Notes under the pieces: generated by a model
The model's input: only the letters and a program-made list of their open reading frames with translations
Database searches by the model: none
Told to the model about the DNA's origin: nothing
Shown: one piece after another, positions 19,488 through 28,526 of the stretch
How positions within the stretch are numbered: position 1 is the first letter of the stretch
How the letters are laid out: every line of letters begins with the position of its first letter
Translations under genes and position numbers: made by a program
DNA from: Paraglaciecola sp. T6c
Lineage (GTDB): Bacteria > Pseudomonadota > Gammaproteobacteria > Enterobacterales > Alteromonadaceae
DNA: 64,000 nucleotides
Assembly (NCBI RefSeq): GCF_000014225.1
Contig: NC_008228.1
Coordinates: 2,418,001-2,482,000 of the forward strand
Reading direction: 5' to 3'

Positions 19488-22400
19488 ATGACGGTTGCAA
19501 CACACCAGCATTCAGTTTTGTTAGAAAACGTAGTCAAACTCATTGAGAAGAAAGTCGATAAATCCCAAGTTGACCTTGTAAAAAATTTCTCGCGTATTTT
19601 GTTCAACAATATTTCCCCAGAAGATCTTGATAATCGCAATGACAGCGATCTTTACGGTGCAACATTGAGTCTGTGGAATAAGTTTTTAAACTTTGATGCC
19701 AGTAAGCAAATTATTCGTGTCTTCAACCCTGAAGTTGGTAAGCATGGATGGCAGTCCACCCATACTATCGTTGAAATTCTGGTTCAGGACATGCCGTTTT
19801 TAGTAGACTCAGTGCGTATGGCGCTTAACAGAATGGGTGTTACCGCTCATTTGTTGTTGCACAGCCCAATCACATTACAACGTGATAAGGAGCATAAGTT
19901 TAGTGGTTTCGTTGATGGCAAAAAGACAGTAAAAGATGCAAAAAAGGAAACAATTTTCTTAATTGAGGTAGACCGTCAGACAACCAAGAAAGCTCTAGAC
20001 GCCCTCGCTACAGAGTTAATGTCTGTGGTGAATGAAGTCTTCTTGGCGGTGCAAGATTGGAATGCAATGAGTGATAAGCTCAATGCGATTATTGAAGCGT
20101 TTCCGACTAGCCCGTCGCCGGCATCAGAAGAACAGAAAGAGCAAACCATAAAATTTCTAACATGGTTAAATGATCATAATTTCACCATCATGGGATATCG
20201 CTCATACTGTGCGAAAGCGGTTAAAGGAGACTACCGTTGGTTAGCCGATAACGAATCGAGTTTAGGGTTGATGAAAAACTCAGCCAGTGAGCGCGAGCGA
20301 GTGTTATCTAATATTCCAGCTTCAGCTCGAGAAGAAGCGTTAAGTAATCACCCGTTACTGTTGACTAAAACGAACAGTCGCTCCCGTGTGCATCGCCCAG
20401 CGTATATGGATTACATCGGTATAAAACGCTTCGATGCTCAAGGAAATGTGGTAGGAGAAGACCGCTTCATTGGCCTTTATTCCGCTTCATTTTATAACAG
20501 TAGCGCTACGCAAGTACCTGTACTACAAAATAAAATTGATAACATCTGTCAAAAGTCCGGTTTTGAAAAAGACTCTCATGGTCATAAAGCATTCTTAAAC
20601 ATTATTGAAACCTATCCCCGAGATGAGCTATTGCAGGGCAGCGAAGATGAGTTAGCACAAATAGCCTTGGGTATTTTCCAAATGCAGGAAAGGGGGATTT
20701 CGCGTTTGTTTGTGCGTAAAGATGTGTTCGGGCGTTTTATTTCTTGTATGGTTTATGTGCCAAGAGAGCGTTACAACACCCAATTGCGAAAAGACACCCA
20801 AGTTTTGCTGCAAAAGTCATTTAACAGCCAAGAAGAAGTGGAGTTTACCACTTACTTTTCAGAATCTGTGTATGCCAGAACGCAATATATCGTTAGAGTG
20901 AAAGACAACAATTCGGAATATAATGTGAAGGAAATTGAAAAGAACATCATTGAGCTCACAAAAAGTTGGAACGATAAGTTAACCGCCACCATTCGTTCTA
21001 CCTACGGTGAAGCCGCAGGCAAAGTGCTTGAACAAAAGTACGACGATGCGTTTCCCCCAAGTTACAAAGAGCATAATGTTCCTAGTGCCGCGTTAGTTGA
21101 TTTAGAAAAAATCGAGTTACTCAGTGCTGAGCACACCTTGGACATGTTGTTCTATCGTCCACAAGAAGAGACAAACGACAGCGAAGTCGTCAAGTTAAAG
21201 CTATTTCACAAGAATGAACCAATACATTTATCCGCTGTATTACCCATGCTGGAAAACTTTGGCCTGCGAGTAATTGATGAAAGTCCTTATCGGGTGAAAT
21301 CCAGTGACGGGGAAGTAAACTGGATCATGGAATTTTCCATGTTGCACAGTACCAGTAATCGCATGGACTTAGAGCGTGCTCAAACACTTTTCCAAAATGC
21401 CTTTGCTAAGGTTTGGTCGAATGAATTAGAAGATGACGCGTTTAACCGTTTAGTGTTAGGGGCTGGTTTGCCTGGTAGAAACGTGACTATTCTGCGTGCG
21501 TATGCCAAATACATGCGTCAAATTGGCAGTTCATTTAGTAAAGACTATATCGCTAACACATTGGCCCATTACCCAGATATTGCCAAAATTTTGGTGTCTT
21601 TGTTTAACCAACGTTATAACCCCAAAGTGCGTCGTTCTAATAAACGCGAAGAAACTTTATTGAACGAGGTGAAAAAGCACTTAGATAATGTTTCGAATCT
21701 GGATGATGATCGTATTATTCGTCGTTACTTGGATTTGATCTTGGCCACAACACGCACCAACTTTTATCAAAGTGATGACCAAGGCAATGAAAAATCTTAC
21801 GCCTCATTTAAAATGTTACCTGAGCTCATCCCTGATATGCCGCTACCTCGTCCGAAATTTGAGATATTTGTATATTCACCGCGTATAGAAGGTGTACACC
21901 TTCGTGGCGGAAAAGTCGCGCGTGGTGGGTTGCGTTGGTCTGATAGACAAGAAGATTTCCGTACTGAAATATTAGGTTTAGTTAAAGCGCAGCAAGTTAA
22001 AAATACCGTGATTGTTCCTGTGGGCGCTAAAGGGGGTTTTGTATGTAAAAATCTGCCGCTAAATCAAGGTCGCGAAGCGTTTCAAAAAGAAGGCCAAGCC
22101 TGTTACAAAATTTTCATCCGTAGCTTGTTAGATATAACCGATAACATCGTCGATGGTAATATTGTTCATCCTAAAGAAGTTGTGCGCTTAGATGAAGACG
22201 ATGCCTATTTGGTTGTTGCTGCAGATAAAGGGACCGCGACATTCTCAGATATTGCCAACGGGATCTCAGAAGAATTTAATTTTTGGTTGGGTGATGCGTT
22301 TGCATCCGGTGGCAGTATTGGCTACGACCATAAGAAAATGGGCATCACCGCGCGCGGTGGATGGGAGTCTGTTAAACGTCATTTCCGAGAAATGGATATT

Positions 22401-24326
22401 GATTGTCAAACCACAGATTTCACCTGTGTCGCCGTTGGTGATATGGCGGGTGATGTATTTGGTAATGGCATGTTGTTGTCAGAGCACACTAAATTAATAT
22501 GTGCATTCAACCATTTACACATCTTCTTTGATCCCGACCCTGATATTAAAACTAGTTATGCAGAGCGTAAGCGTTTGTTCGAAAACCCATCCTTGGGATG
22601 GGATGATTATGATAAGTCGCTGATCTCGACAGGTGGCGATGTATTTAGCCGCGCATCTAAATCTATCAAGCTAACAGCTGAAATGAAAAAATGGTTAGGG
22701 ACCAAACAACAAACCATGACCCCTAACGAGCTTATTCATAATGTATTGCAGATGGAAGTCGACTTGCTGTGGAACGGCGGCATTGGTACATACGTAAAAA
22801 GCAGCAAAGAGAGTCACTCACAAGTTGGCGATAGAGCCAATGATGATACCCGCGTTAACGGCGCTCAGGTGAGAGCGAAAATCATAGGGGAAGGCGGTAA
22901 TCTTGGTTTGACCCAACTTGGGCGAATTGAATTTGCCCGCAACGGTGGTCGCGTTAATACTGACTTCATTGATAACGTAGGCGGTGTAGATTGTTCTGAT
23001 AACGAAGTTAATATCAAGATCTTACTCAATGCTCTGGTTAGTGCAGGGGACCTAACCCTGAAACAACGCAATAACTTGTTGTTTGAAATGACAGACGACG
23101 TGGGCGAATTGGTGATCCAAGATTGCTATCGTCAAACTGAGTCTATTTCCATTACTCAACTAAGCGGCGGTAGTCAGTTAAAAGAGCAACTTCGCTTTAT
23201 CCATAACTTAGAAAAAGAAGGCAATCTAAATCGTGAGATTGAATTCATTCCCACTGATGATGAAATATCCGATCGCTTAGCCGCATCTCAAGGTTTGACC
23301 CGTCCTGAGCTTTCAGTATTGATCGCCTATGGAAAAATGATGTTGAAAGAACGATTCAACATACCTGAGATCACTGAGAACCCTTATCATCAAAAATTGT
23401 TGATAGGCGCCTTTCCTGAAGTCTTGCAAAAACGTTATGCGGCTCAAATGGAACAACATCCATTGCGTAGAGAAATTATCGCCACCAAGTTGACCAATAA
23501 CTTGATCAACGACATGGGAATGAATTTCGTTTTTCGTATGCAAGAAGAAACGGGCGCCACGATAGATGAAATTGCCAATGCCTATTGTGTTGTTAAAGGC
23601 ATCTTTGGTATGGAATCTTTATGGGAAGACGTGGAAGCGTTAGATAATAAAATTAGTGCCAATACTCAGCTGTCGATGCTTGAAAGTATGCGCCGTACTT
23701 TGCGCAGAGCATCTCGTTGGTATTTACGCCACGGCGTGAAATCCATGAGTATTCAAGATGCCATCGACAGTTACAAGTCGACGTTTGCTGACTTGTTTAA
23801 AAATCTAAAAGACTATTTGGTTGAAGACGAATACAGTGAACTTGAAGAAAACTGTACACGATTGACTAAGGAAGGTGTACCTAAAGATATCGCTTACAAA
23901 GTATCAAGCTTAAGTAATCTGTTCCCATGTTTAGATTTGGCACAAATTGCTAAAGCAGAAGGTCGCAGTATTAAATTGGTGGCCAATTTATATTTCAAAT
24001 TAGGTTCGCGTTTAGAATTGCATTGGTTCTTGGAGCAGATAAACCATCAAACAGTGTCGAATCATTGGCAAGCATTGGCTAGAGCATCTTATCGTGAAGA
24101 ACTTGACTGGCAACAACGTGCGTTGGCAACAGTTTTGCTAAATGGTGCACTTGAATGTGATGATGCAGAAATTATTTTAGGTACATGGATGGAACATAAT
24201 CAGGCTCTATTAGAGCGCTGGTATAGTATGATGTCGGAATTCAAAACCAGTAGTACTCATGAGTTTGCGAAATTTTCGGTCGCATTACGTGAATTAATGT
24301 TGCTTAGCATTAACGCTAACGCTTAA
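19488..24326 (+). CDS. gdhB: NAD-specific glutamate dehydrogenase, large (180-kDa) class
   Basis: At 1612 aa this matches the large bacterial NAD-GDH family, which oxidatively deaminates glutamate to 2-oxoglutarate and ammonia. N-terminal ACT-like regulatory regions come first. The catalytic domain follows (about 730-1230): KVARGGLRWSDR, the substrate-lysine segment VPVGAKGGF, and a Rossmann part with GGNLGLTQLGRIEF. A helical C-terminal domain ends the protein. It is cytoplasmic and tetrameric in known members, and allows amino acids to serve as carbon and nitrogen source. It is monocistronic, with about 280 bp of empty AT-rich leader and its own terminator. Confidence 0.96.
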   Translation: MTVATHQHSVLLENVVKLIEKKVDKSQVDLVKNFSRILFNNISPEDLDNRNDSDLYGATLSLWNKFLNFDASKQIIRVFNPEVGKHGWQSTHTIVEILVQDMPFLVDSVRMALNRMGVTAHLLLHSPITLQRDKEHKFSGFVDGKKTVKDAKKETIFLIEVDRQTTKKALDALATELMSVVNEVFLAVQDWNAMSDKLNAIIEAFPTSPSPASEEQKEQTIKFLTWLNDHNFTIMGYRSYCAKAVKGDYRWLADNESSLGLMKNSASERERVLSNIPASAREEALSNHPLLLTKTNSRSRVHRPAYMDYIGIKRFDAQGNVVGEDRFIGLYSASFYNSSATQVPVLQNKIDNICQKSGFEKDSHGHKAFLNIIETYPRDELLQGSEDELAQIALGIFQMQERGISRLFVRKDVFGRFISCMVYVPRERYNTQLRKDTQVLLQKSFNSQEEVEFTTYFSESVYARTQYIVRVKDNNSEYNVKEIEKNIIELTKSWNDKLTATIRSTYGEAAGKVLEQKYDDAFPPSYKEHNVPSAALVDLEKIELLSAEHTLDMLFYRPQEETNDSEVVKLKLFHKNEPIHLSAVLPMLENFGLRVIDESPYRVKSSDGEVNWIMEFSMLHSTSNRMDLERAQTLFQNAFAKVWSNELEDDAFNRLVLGAGLPGRNVTILRAYAKYMRQIGSSFSKDYIANTLAHYPDIAKILVSLFNQRYNPKVRRSNKREETLLNEVKKHLDNVSNLDDDRIIRRYLDLILATTRTNFYQSDDQGNEKSYASFKMLPELIPDMPLPRPKFEIFVYSPRIEGVHLRGGKVARGGLRWSDRQEDFRTEILGLVKAQQVKNTVIVPVGAKGGFVCKNLPLNQGREAFQKEGQACYKIFIRSLLDITDNIVDGNIVHPKEVVRLDEDDAYLVVAADKGTATFSDIANGISEEFNFWLGDAFASGGSIGYDHKKMGITARGGWESVKRHFREMDIDCQTTDFTCVAVGDMAGDVFGNGMLLSEHTKLICAFNHLHIFFDPDPDIKTSYAERKRLFENPSLGWDDYDKSLISTGGDVFSRASKSIKLTAEMKKWLGTKQQTMTPNELIHNVLQMEVDLLWNGGIGTYVKSSKESHSQVGDRANDDTRVNGAQVRAKIIGEGGNLGLTQLGRIEFARNGGRVNTDFIDNVGGVDCSDNEVNIKILLNALVSAGDLTLKQRNNLLFEMTDDVGELVIQDCYRQTESISITQLSGGSQLKEQLRFIHNLEKEGNLNREIEFIPTDDEISDRLAASQGLTRPELSVLIAYGKMMLKERFNIPEITENPYHQKLLIGAFPEVLQKRYAAQMEQHPLRREIIATKLTNNLINDMGMNFVFRMQEETGATIDEIANAYCVVKGIFGMESLWEDVEALDNKISANTQLSMLESMRRTLRRASRWYLRHGVKSMSIQDAIDSYKSTFADLFKNLKDYLVEDEYSELEENCTRLTKEGVPKDIAYKVSSLSNLFPCLDLAQIAKAEGRSIKLVANLYFKLGSRLELHWFLEQINHQTVSNHWQALARASYREELDWQQRALATVLLNGALECDDAEIILGTWMEHNQALLERWYSMMSEFKTSSTHEFAKFSVALRELMLLSINANA

Positions 24327-24348
24327 TATTAAACGTACGGTCTATAAT

Positions 24349-24376
24349 GCCCTGGTGATAACCGGGGCTTTTTTTT
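24349..24376 (+). terminator. Terminator after NAD-GDH gene
   Basis: GCCCTGGT-GATA-ACCGGGGC (one G-T pair) followed by eight T's; it sits immediately before the pyrD leader. Confidence 0.92.
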
Positions 24377-24396
24377 GTCTAAGGAAAACACACACC

Positions 24397-25404
24397 ATGT
24401 ATGCCATTTTACAGAAATTTCTTTTCACCCAAGACGCTGAGTGGAGCCATGATTTCACGATCAACTGGCTCAAGCGAACACAACATAATTTTTTGAACGT
24501 GGCTTACAAACAACATATTGATGACAAGCCTGTGGAATTCCTTGGCATAACGTTCAAGAACCCAGTTGGTCTAGCCGCAGGGCTAGATAAAAACGCAGAG
24601 TGCATTGATGCATTTGCCGCAATGGGATTTGGTTTTATAGAAGTAGGAACGGTCACGCCGAAGGCGCAAGCAGGTAATGACAAACCAAGAATGTTTAGAT
24701 TGCCAGCAGGGCAGGCGATCATTAATCGTATGGGCTTTAACAACAAAGGGGTTGATTATTTAGTTGAGCAAGTGAAGCAAGCTAAATACAAGGGTGTCCT
24801 AGGGATCAATATAGGCAAAAACAAAACCACGCCTGAAGATGAAGCGCTAAATGATTATTTGATCTGCTTACGCAAAGTGTACGCCCATGCGAGTTACGTC
24901 ACCGTTAACATCTCATCTCCGAACACACCTGGCTTACGAAACTTGCAATACGGGGACGCTTTAACCCAATTATTGGAAGGTTTAAAAGAAGAGCAGGCCA
25001 ACCTAGAAGTAAAACACAATAAGCGTGTGCCTATCCTTATTAAGATCGCTCCCGATCTAGAGGATTCTGAATTAGATTCTATGGTTGATTCATTTTTAAC
25101 CGTCGGGATCGATGGCGTGATCGCAACGAACACTACGCTCGATCGAGATAGGGTAAAGGGTCAAGAACACGCCGAGGAAGCTGGTGGTCTAAGTGGGTCA
25201 GTACTTACTGACAAAAGTCAGCAGATCGTTAGCTCGTTATGCACCAAGCTCGCTGGTAACGTGCCTGTGATAGGCGTTGGGGGAATTGATTCACCACATG
25301 CAGCCAAGGCGCGGATCGAAGCGGGATCACCTTTAATTCAAGTGTATTCTGCGCTGATCTACCAGGGGCCAAAATTAATAAAAGAGATCGTGGACTCGTT
25401 ATAA
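24397..25404 (+). CDS. pyrD: Dihydroorotate dehydrogenase (quinone), class 2
   Basis: A 335-aa flavoprotein of pyrimidine synthesis that oxidises dihydroorotate to orotate and passes electrons to membrane quinones. ATG 24397 gives the amphipathic N-terminal helix typical of class 2 (MYAILQKFLFTQDAEWSHDF). An upstream in-frame ATG lies inside the preceding terminator and is rejected. Conserved features include NPVGLAAGLDKN, the catalytic-Ser segment NISSPNTPGLRNLQ, the FMN-contacting ATNTT, and the phosphate-binding IGVGGI. It is followed by zapC, as in E. coli. Confidence 0.97.
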   Translation: MYAILQKFLFTQDAEWSHDFTINWLKRTQHNFLNVAYKQHIDDKPVEFLGITFKNPVGLAAGLDKNAECIDAFAAMGFGFIEVGTVTPKAQAGNDKPRMFRLPAGQAIINRMGFNNKGVDYLVEQVKQAKYKGVLGINIGKNKTTPEDEALNDYLICLRKVYAHASYVTVNISSPNTPGLRNLQYGDALTQLLEGLKEEQANLEVKHNKRVPILIKIAPDLEDSELDSMVDSFLTVGIDGVIATNTTLDRDRVKGQEHAEEAGGLSGSVLTDKSQQIVSSLCTKLAGNVPVIGVGGIDSPHAAKARIEAGSPLIQVYSALIYQGPKLIKEIVDSL

Positions 25405-25409
25405 TGATC

Positions 25410-25430
25410 AAGGCGTGATCGCCTTTCTTT
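25410..25430 (+). terminator. Terminator after pyrD
   Basis: AAGGCG-TGAT-CGCCTT followed by TCTTT; short stem, moderate strength, 6 bp past the stop. Confidence 0.75.
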
Positions 25431-25519
25431 ATCACAAATAGATATGACGAAAGTGCATGATTTCTAAGTCATTTATGCTAGTTTCTTATTAGGATTTAAT
25501 AATAATAGGCTAGGGGATC

Positions 25520-26056
25520 ATGTTACTTCCGAACACGAACTGGTTTTGGTATACACATGAAAATGAATTGCGTCTTGACTTAGGTGACACACTGACCTTT
25601 GTTGCGCCCTTTGCATTAAAAAACTTAGTCAATCTTCCCAGCGATAAACAATTGTTCAGTTTAGAAGACACTGAGCATTACGTGGCACTAGCTGAAAGCC
25701 TAGACAATAGTGGACTCGAGTTATCAGACGGTGAGTTGGTTCAAATACTATTGAATGCGACTGCAGCCCTTAAGTTTCATAAACCTATAGGGATGAAAAG
25801 CTGGTTGTATAAAACACAAAGCACCAGTGGTGTACATTATCAATTGGCCTTGCTTGAGCCTACTGATACTGCATACCCTGAGTTAGGCCAAGTCATTGTG
25901 ATTGAGCAAGATGGTGCCTGTGCCACGTGTATGTTGATATCAAACGAATTTGCAGTAAATAGCAGCAAAAAGTTCTCTAAGTTTGAAATGATTAAGGTAA
26001 TGAATGACCGTCTTATCCCTTGCTTAGTGGATATTCCTGTATACAAACGCGCTTAG
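25520..26056 (+). CDS. zapC: Cell division protein ZapC
   Basis: The 178-aa cytoplasmic protein aligns by pattern with E. coli ZapC: an N-terminal W-F-W-Y core (NTNWFWYTHENELRLDLG) and a central helix with LLNATAALKFHKPIGMKSW. The C-terminal region carries paired Cys (CATCMLIS). ZapC stabilises FtsZ protofilament bundles at the Z-ring. The pyrD-zapC-rlmKL-uup neighbourhood is the same as in E. coli, except that ycbX is absent. A TAGGGGA site precedes the ATG. The identification rests on pattern and synteny. Confidence 0.88.
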   Translation: MLLPNTNWFWYTHENELRLDLGDTLTFVAPFALKNLVNLPSDKQLFSLEDTEHYVALAESLDNSGLELSDGELVQILLNATAALKFHKPIGMKSWLYKTQSTSGVHYQLALLEPTDTAYPELGQVIVIEQDGACATCMLISNEFAVNSSKKFSKFEMIKVMNDRLIPCLVDIPVYKRA

Positions 26057-26191
26057 CCTCATATCACTGTAAAGCCCTCACAACGCTTCTGTTTCATCTC
26101 TTCAAGAACAAATTGATTTTTACGTATTTAGCCATGCGACATGCATTTATTTGCCGTATAATCGCGCCCGAAGAATTAACTGAGTTGGTAT

Positions 26192-28297
26192 ATGTTTGAA
26201 TTTTTAGTCACCACGTCCAAAGGGCTCGATGAGCTGCTTGCCCAAGAAATAACGAAGTTGTGTCCACAACTGTCTGTAAAAACCAAACCTGGCCAAGTGC
26301 TGTTCACCGGTGAGATCGAACAAGCATATAAAATTTGCTTGTGGTCACGCCTTGCGAACAGGGTGATGTTGAAATTAGCCGATGGCCATGTAGACAGCGC
26401 GGATGATGTATATCAAATTACTAGCAGCGTAAACTGGACATCGCACTTCAGCGTGAATAGTACATTTGTCGTTGATTTCGTCGGCGCGAGTCATTGCATT
26501 AACAATAGCCAGTTCGGGGCGTTGAAAATTAAAGATGCGGTGGTAGACCAATTTAATGAATTATTTGAGTCGCGGCCCTCAGTGAGCAAAATAGAGCCCG
26601 ATATTCGTATTCAAGGGCGAATGTGGAGCGACAAGTTGACTGTGTATTTAGACTTGTCAGGTTCAAGTTTACACCAACGCCATTACCGTACCAAAACTGG
26701 TTTGGCCCCTGTTAAAGAGCATATCGCGTGCGCTATGTTGGTTCGCAGCGGATGGGCCAATGATCAGCAAGCGCCATTAGTTGACCCTATGTGCGGTGCG
26801 GGCACTATTGCTATTGAAGCAGCGTTAATGGCAGCCAATATTGCCCCTGCACTTAAGCGTGAACGATGGGGTTTTACCCGTTGGTTACAGCACGATGCGA
26901 CGTTGTGGCAGTCATTATTAGACGACGCAAACGCTCAAATTATTACCCCTAACTGTGTGATTAGCGCCAGTGACATTGATCATGGTGTTGTGTCGATAGC
27001 GAAAGAAAATGCGGATGCAGCAGGGGTTTTCTCTGGGATAAAATTTAACACCATAGATGCCTGCAAAGTTATTCCACCTAAAGGACACACCAAAGGTTAC
27101 ATTGTGAGTAACCCTCCTTATGGCGAGCGCTTGAGCGAAATAACAGCGCTGTTACCGTTATTTCAGGCGTGGGGAACAAGTCTTAAAGAGCATTTTAAAG
27201 GTTGGAACTTATCTCTATTAACGTCTAATCGAGATTTGTTACGCAGCATGAAGATGTTTGCTCACAAAGAATACAAGTTAATGAATGGCAAACTTGAGTG
27301 TCAGTTAGTCAATTTCGCTTTGGATGAAAAAAACTGTATTACCCGTGAAACAAGTCTGAGTAATAATGATTTCGCGAATCGTTTGAATAAGAACATCAAA
27401 CGTTTGAGCAAATGGCTCAAAAGTGAGAATACAAATTGTTACCGTATTTATGATGCTGATTTGCCAGAATACAACGTCGCTATTGACCGCTATGGTGATT
27501 GGTTGGTCGTACAAGAGTATGCTGCACCAAAAAACGTACCTGAAGCCAAGGCGAAACGCCGGTTGCATGAAGTGATTGTGGCATTGCCGCAAGTCGTTGA
27601 TGTACCAGCTGAACAAATTGTCATGAAGGTAAGAGCGCAGCAAAAAGGTAAGAGTCAGTACGAAAAGGTATCGCAAAAACAAAAAATGCTGGAAGTGTTT
27701 GAAAATGGTGCCAAATTCAAGCTGAATCTGACCGATTACCTTGATACCGGTTTGTTTTTAGATCACCGAGTAACACGTCAACTTGTGCAGCAACGGGTTA
27801 AAGACAAGGACGTTCTAAATTTGTTTGCCTACACAGGCAGCGTTTCCGTGCATGCAGCGTTGGGTAAGGCAAAGTCAGTTACCACGGTAGATATGTCAAA
27901 TACCTATGTGGATTGGGCGAAAGAAAACTTTGCTTTAAATAAGCTAAAAGGGCCTTATGAATTTATTCAAGCTGACTGTTTAACCTGGCTTGAGCGCCAC
28001 AACAATCAATATGATTTTATCTTTATAGATCCACCGTCGTTTTCTAACTCAAAGCGTATGGATACGACGTGGGATGTACAACGTGACCACGTGGCGCTTT
28101 TACGTAACGCGGTTAAATGCTTGCGCCCAGGTGGAGAGATCATGTTTTCAAATAACCTGCGCCAGTTCAAGTTAGATGAAGAGGGCGTAAGTCAATTAGG
28201 CTTAACAATTCAAGATATAACCCAAAAAACACTGCCGGAAGATTTTAAGCGTAACCCTAAAATTCATGGCTGCTGGGTATTAACACTTAATGCGTAG
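26192..28297 (+). CDS. rlmL: Bifunctional 23S rRNA methyltransferase RlmKL
   Basis: A 701-aa fusion of two Rossmann methyltransferases with a THUMP domain. The THUMP domain (about 50-155) precedes the RlmL-type N2-guanine MTase with motif SNPPYGERLSE (m2G2445 in E. coli numbering). The C-terminal RlmK-type MTase (about 500-700) has VLNLFAYTGSVSVHAA for SAM binding and IDPPSFSNSKRM as catalytic motif (m7G2069). It acts on the peptidyl-transferase region during 50S assembly. The 3' end overlaps a small glutaredoxin-like gene by 8 bp. Confidence 0.96.
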   Translation: MFEFLVTTSKGLDELLAQEITKLCPQLSVKTKPGQVLFTGEIEQAYKICLWSRLANRVMLKLADGHVDSADDVYQITSSVNWTSHFSVNSTFVVDFVGASHCINNSQFGALKIKDAVVDQFNELFESRPSVSKIEPDIRIQGRMWSDKLTVYLDLSGSSLHQRHYRTKTGLAPVKEHIACAMLVRSGWANDQQAPLVDPMCGAGTIAIEAALMAANIAPALKRERWGFTRWLQHDATLWQSLLDDANAQIITPNCVISASDIDHGVVSIAKENADAAGVFSGIKFNTIDACKVIPPKGHTKGYIVSNPPYGERLSEITALLPLFQAWGTSLKEHFKGWNLSLLTSNRDLLRSMKMFAHKEYKLMNGKLECQLVNFALDEKNCITRETSLSNNDFANRLNKNIKRLSKWLKSENTNCYRIYDADLPEYNVAIDRYGDWLVVQEYAAPKNVPEAKAKRRLHEVIVALPQVVDVPAEQIVMKVRAQQKGKSQYEKVSQKQKMLEVFENGAKFKLNLTDYLDTGLFLDHRVTRQLVQQRVKDKDVLNLFAYTGSVSVHAALGKAKSVTTVDMSNTYVDWAKENFALNKLKGPYEFIQADCLTWLERHNNQYDFIFIDPPSFSNSKRMDTTWDVQRDHVALLRNAVKCLRPGGEIMFSNNLRQFKLDEEGVSQLGLTIQDITQKTLPEDFKRNPKIHGCWVLTLNA

Positions 28298-28526
28298 GCC
28301 TGATATATATTTTTACACAGGCAAGAATTGTTGCCTGTGTGATGACGCACAATTGATATTAAATCGAGCTGCGCCAGATGTAGATTGCGTCAAACTTGAC
28401 GTCAGAGAATCTACCGAGCTGTACCATTTATATGGCGCACGGATCCCAGTACTGAAACGCCAAGATTCAGAGCAAGAGCTCGGTTGGCCTTTCGACGAAC
28501 AACAATTAAGAGAGTTTTTGTCTTGA
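28290..28526 (+). CDS. Glutaredoxin-like (DUF836) small thiol protein
   Basis: A 78-aa thioredoxin-fold protein with an N-terminal redox motif CCLCDDA (CxxC) and a conserved cis-Pro in ARIPVLKR. This is the compact DUF836/glutaredoxin-like layout. It overlaps the rlmL end by 8 bp, and its own stop overlaps the TTG start of uup, so all three genes are one translational unit. The target of its thiol chemistry is unknown. Confidence 0.85.
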   Translation: MRRPDIYFYTGKNCCLCDDAQLILNRAAPDVDCVKLDVRESTELYHLYGARIPVLKRQDSEQELGWPFDEQQLREFLS